Below are positions 6,598 to 6,858 of a stretch of DNA of 6,858 bases, in pieces. The translations under genes and the position numbers were made by a program. Within the stretch, counting starts at the first letter, position 1. Every line of letters begins with the position of its first letter. The notes under the pieces were generated by a model. That model was not told the DNA's origin. It was given only the letters and a program-made list of their open reading frames with translations, and did not search any database. The stretch lies in contig QJWF01000048.1 in NCBI GenBank assembly GCA_003235435.1, positions 1 to 6,858 on the forward strand, written 5' to 3'. This DNA is from Nitrosomonadales bacterium (GTDB lineage Bacteria > Pseudomonadota > Gammaproteobacteria > Burkholderiales > Gallionellaceae).

Positions 6598-6858
6598 TCA
6601 TTCCACCGAAAAATGGCCGATTCCATCCGCGCGGATGGCTGCCAGTGCGTTGCCAGCCGCCAGTGTCAAGACAAACGGTTTGCTTACCGGCTCGCGGCCG
6701 AAAATGATACGCAATGTTGAATCCGGCAATTCCTTCAGCGGTGAAAGTGTGAACGTGACTGGTGAGAGCTTGAATTTTCTTTCGTGACGCAGTTCATCCC
6801 GATCGAGAGCTTGCAATGTGTGATCATCGCGCACCATGAAACGATAACGGTCCTCCTC
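6598..6858 (-). CDS. gspH: GspH, minor pseudopilin (C-terminal part, 5' end outside window)
   Basis: The frame is open from the right edge to a TGA at 6598, giving the last 86 residues of a protein that would usually have about 150-190. The stretch starts EEDRYRFMVRDD and ends with FVLTLAAGNALAAIRADGIGHFSVE, the beta-rich C-terminal pattern of GspH. The prepilin signal is outside the window, so identity rests on this C-terminal pattern and on its place directly before gspI. GspH links the GspG pseudopilus shaft to the GspIJK tip. An internal ATG at 6837 is open but is not the real start because coding sequence continues beyond it to the edge. The one-base gap to gspI suggests coupled translation. 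Confidence 0.88.
   Translation of the reverse strand, partial: EEDRYRFMVRDDHTLQALDRDELRHERKFKLSPVTFTLSPLKELPDSTLRIIFGREPVSKPFVLTLAAGNALAAIRADGIGHFSVE

Noticed and set aside
6138..6707. 189-codon plus-strand open frame
   Set aside because: It lies antisense over gspJ, gspI and gspH, whose prepilin motifs clearly establish the minus-strand frames. Its translation is low in recognisable structure.
1..6858. CRISPR arrays, tRNA or rRNA genes
   Set aside because: No regularly spaced repeats or structural RNA signatures were seen, and almost the whole window is coding.

Overview
The window is an internal piece of a chromosomal type II secretion system (T2SS, general secretory pathway) locus. Eight gsp genes lie on the minus strand. 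In transcription order (right to left) they are gspH (partial, enters at the right edge), gspI, gspJ, gspK, then gspL, gspM, gspN and gspD (partial, runs off the left edge). One unrelated gene sits between gspK and gspL on the plus strand. It encodes a 318-residue secreted outer-membrane beta-barrel that resembles the omptin-like Protochlamydia outer membrane protein (Pom) group.

Region by region: 1-888 holds the first 296 codons of the secretin GspD. 885-1661 is gspN, 1658-2170 is gspM and 2167-3435 is gspL, which starts with TTG. 3436-3598 is a 163-bp divergent intergenic region that must carry the plus-strand gene's promoter and probably one for gspLMND. 3599-4555 is the barrel gene, followed by a likely rho-independent terminator. 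4614-5567 is gspK (GTG start), 5564-6214 is gspJ, 6204-6596 is gspI, and 6598-6858 is the C-terminal part of gspH. Adjacent gsp genes overlap by 4 or 11 bases or are 1 base apart, which suggests translational coupling within each block.

How the genes work together: GspH, I, J and K are minor pseudopilins, processed by a prepilin peptidase, that form the tip of the periplasmic pseudopilus. GspL and GspM form the inner-membrane assembly platform that links the cytoplasmic ATPase GspE to the pseudopilus. GspD is the outer-membrane secretin pore. GspN is an accessory inner-membrane protein. Genes for GspC, E, F, G and the prepilin peptidase are not in the window. E and F may lie beyond gspD, and G beyond gspH.

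The gene order, the presence of gspN, moderate GC and the protein style suggest a betaproteobacterium. The omptin/Pom-like barrel brings Nitrosomonadaceae (Nitrosospira-like) to mind, but that assignment is a low-confidence inference.

The most notable feature is the split operon. An opposite-strand outer-membrane protein gene interrupts it, and no minus-strand terminator is visible after gspK. Transcription from gspHIJK could therefore run antisense through the barrel gene into gspLMND.
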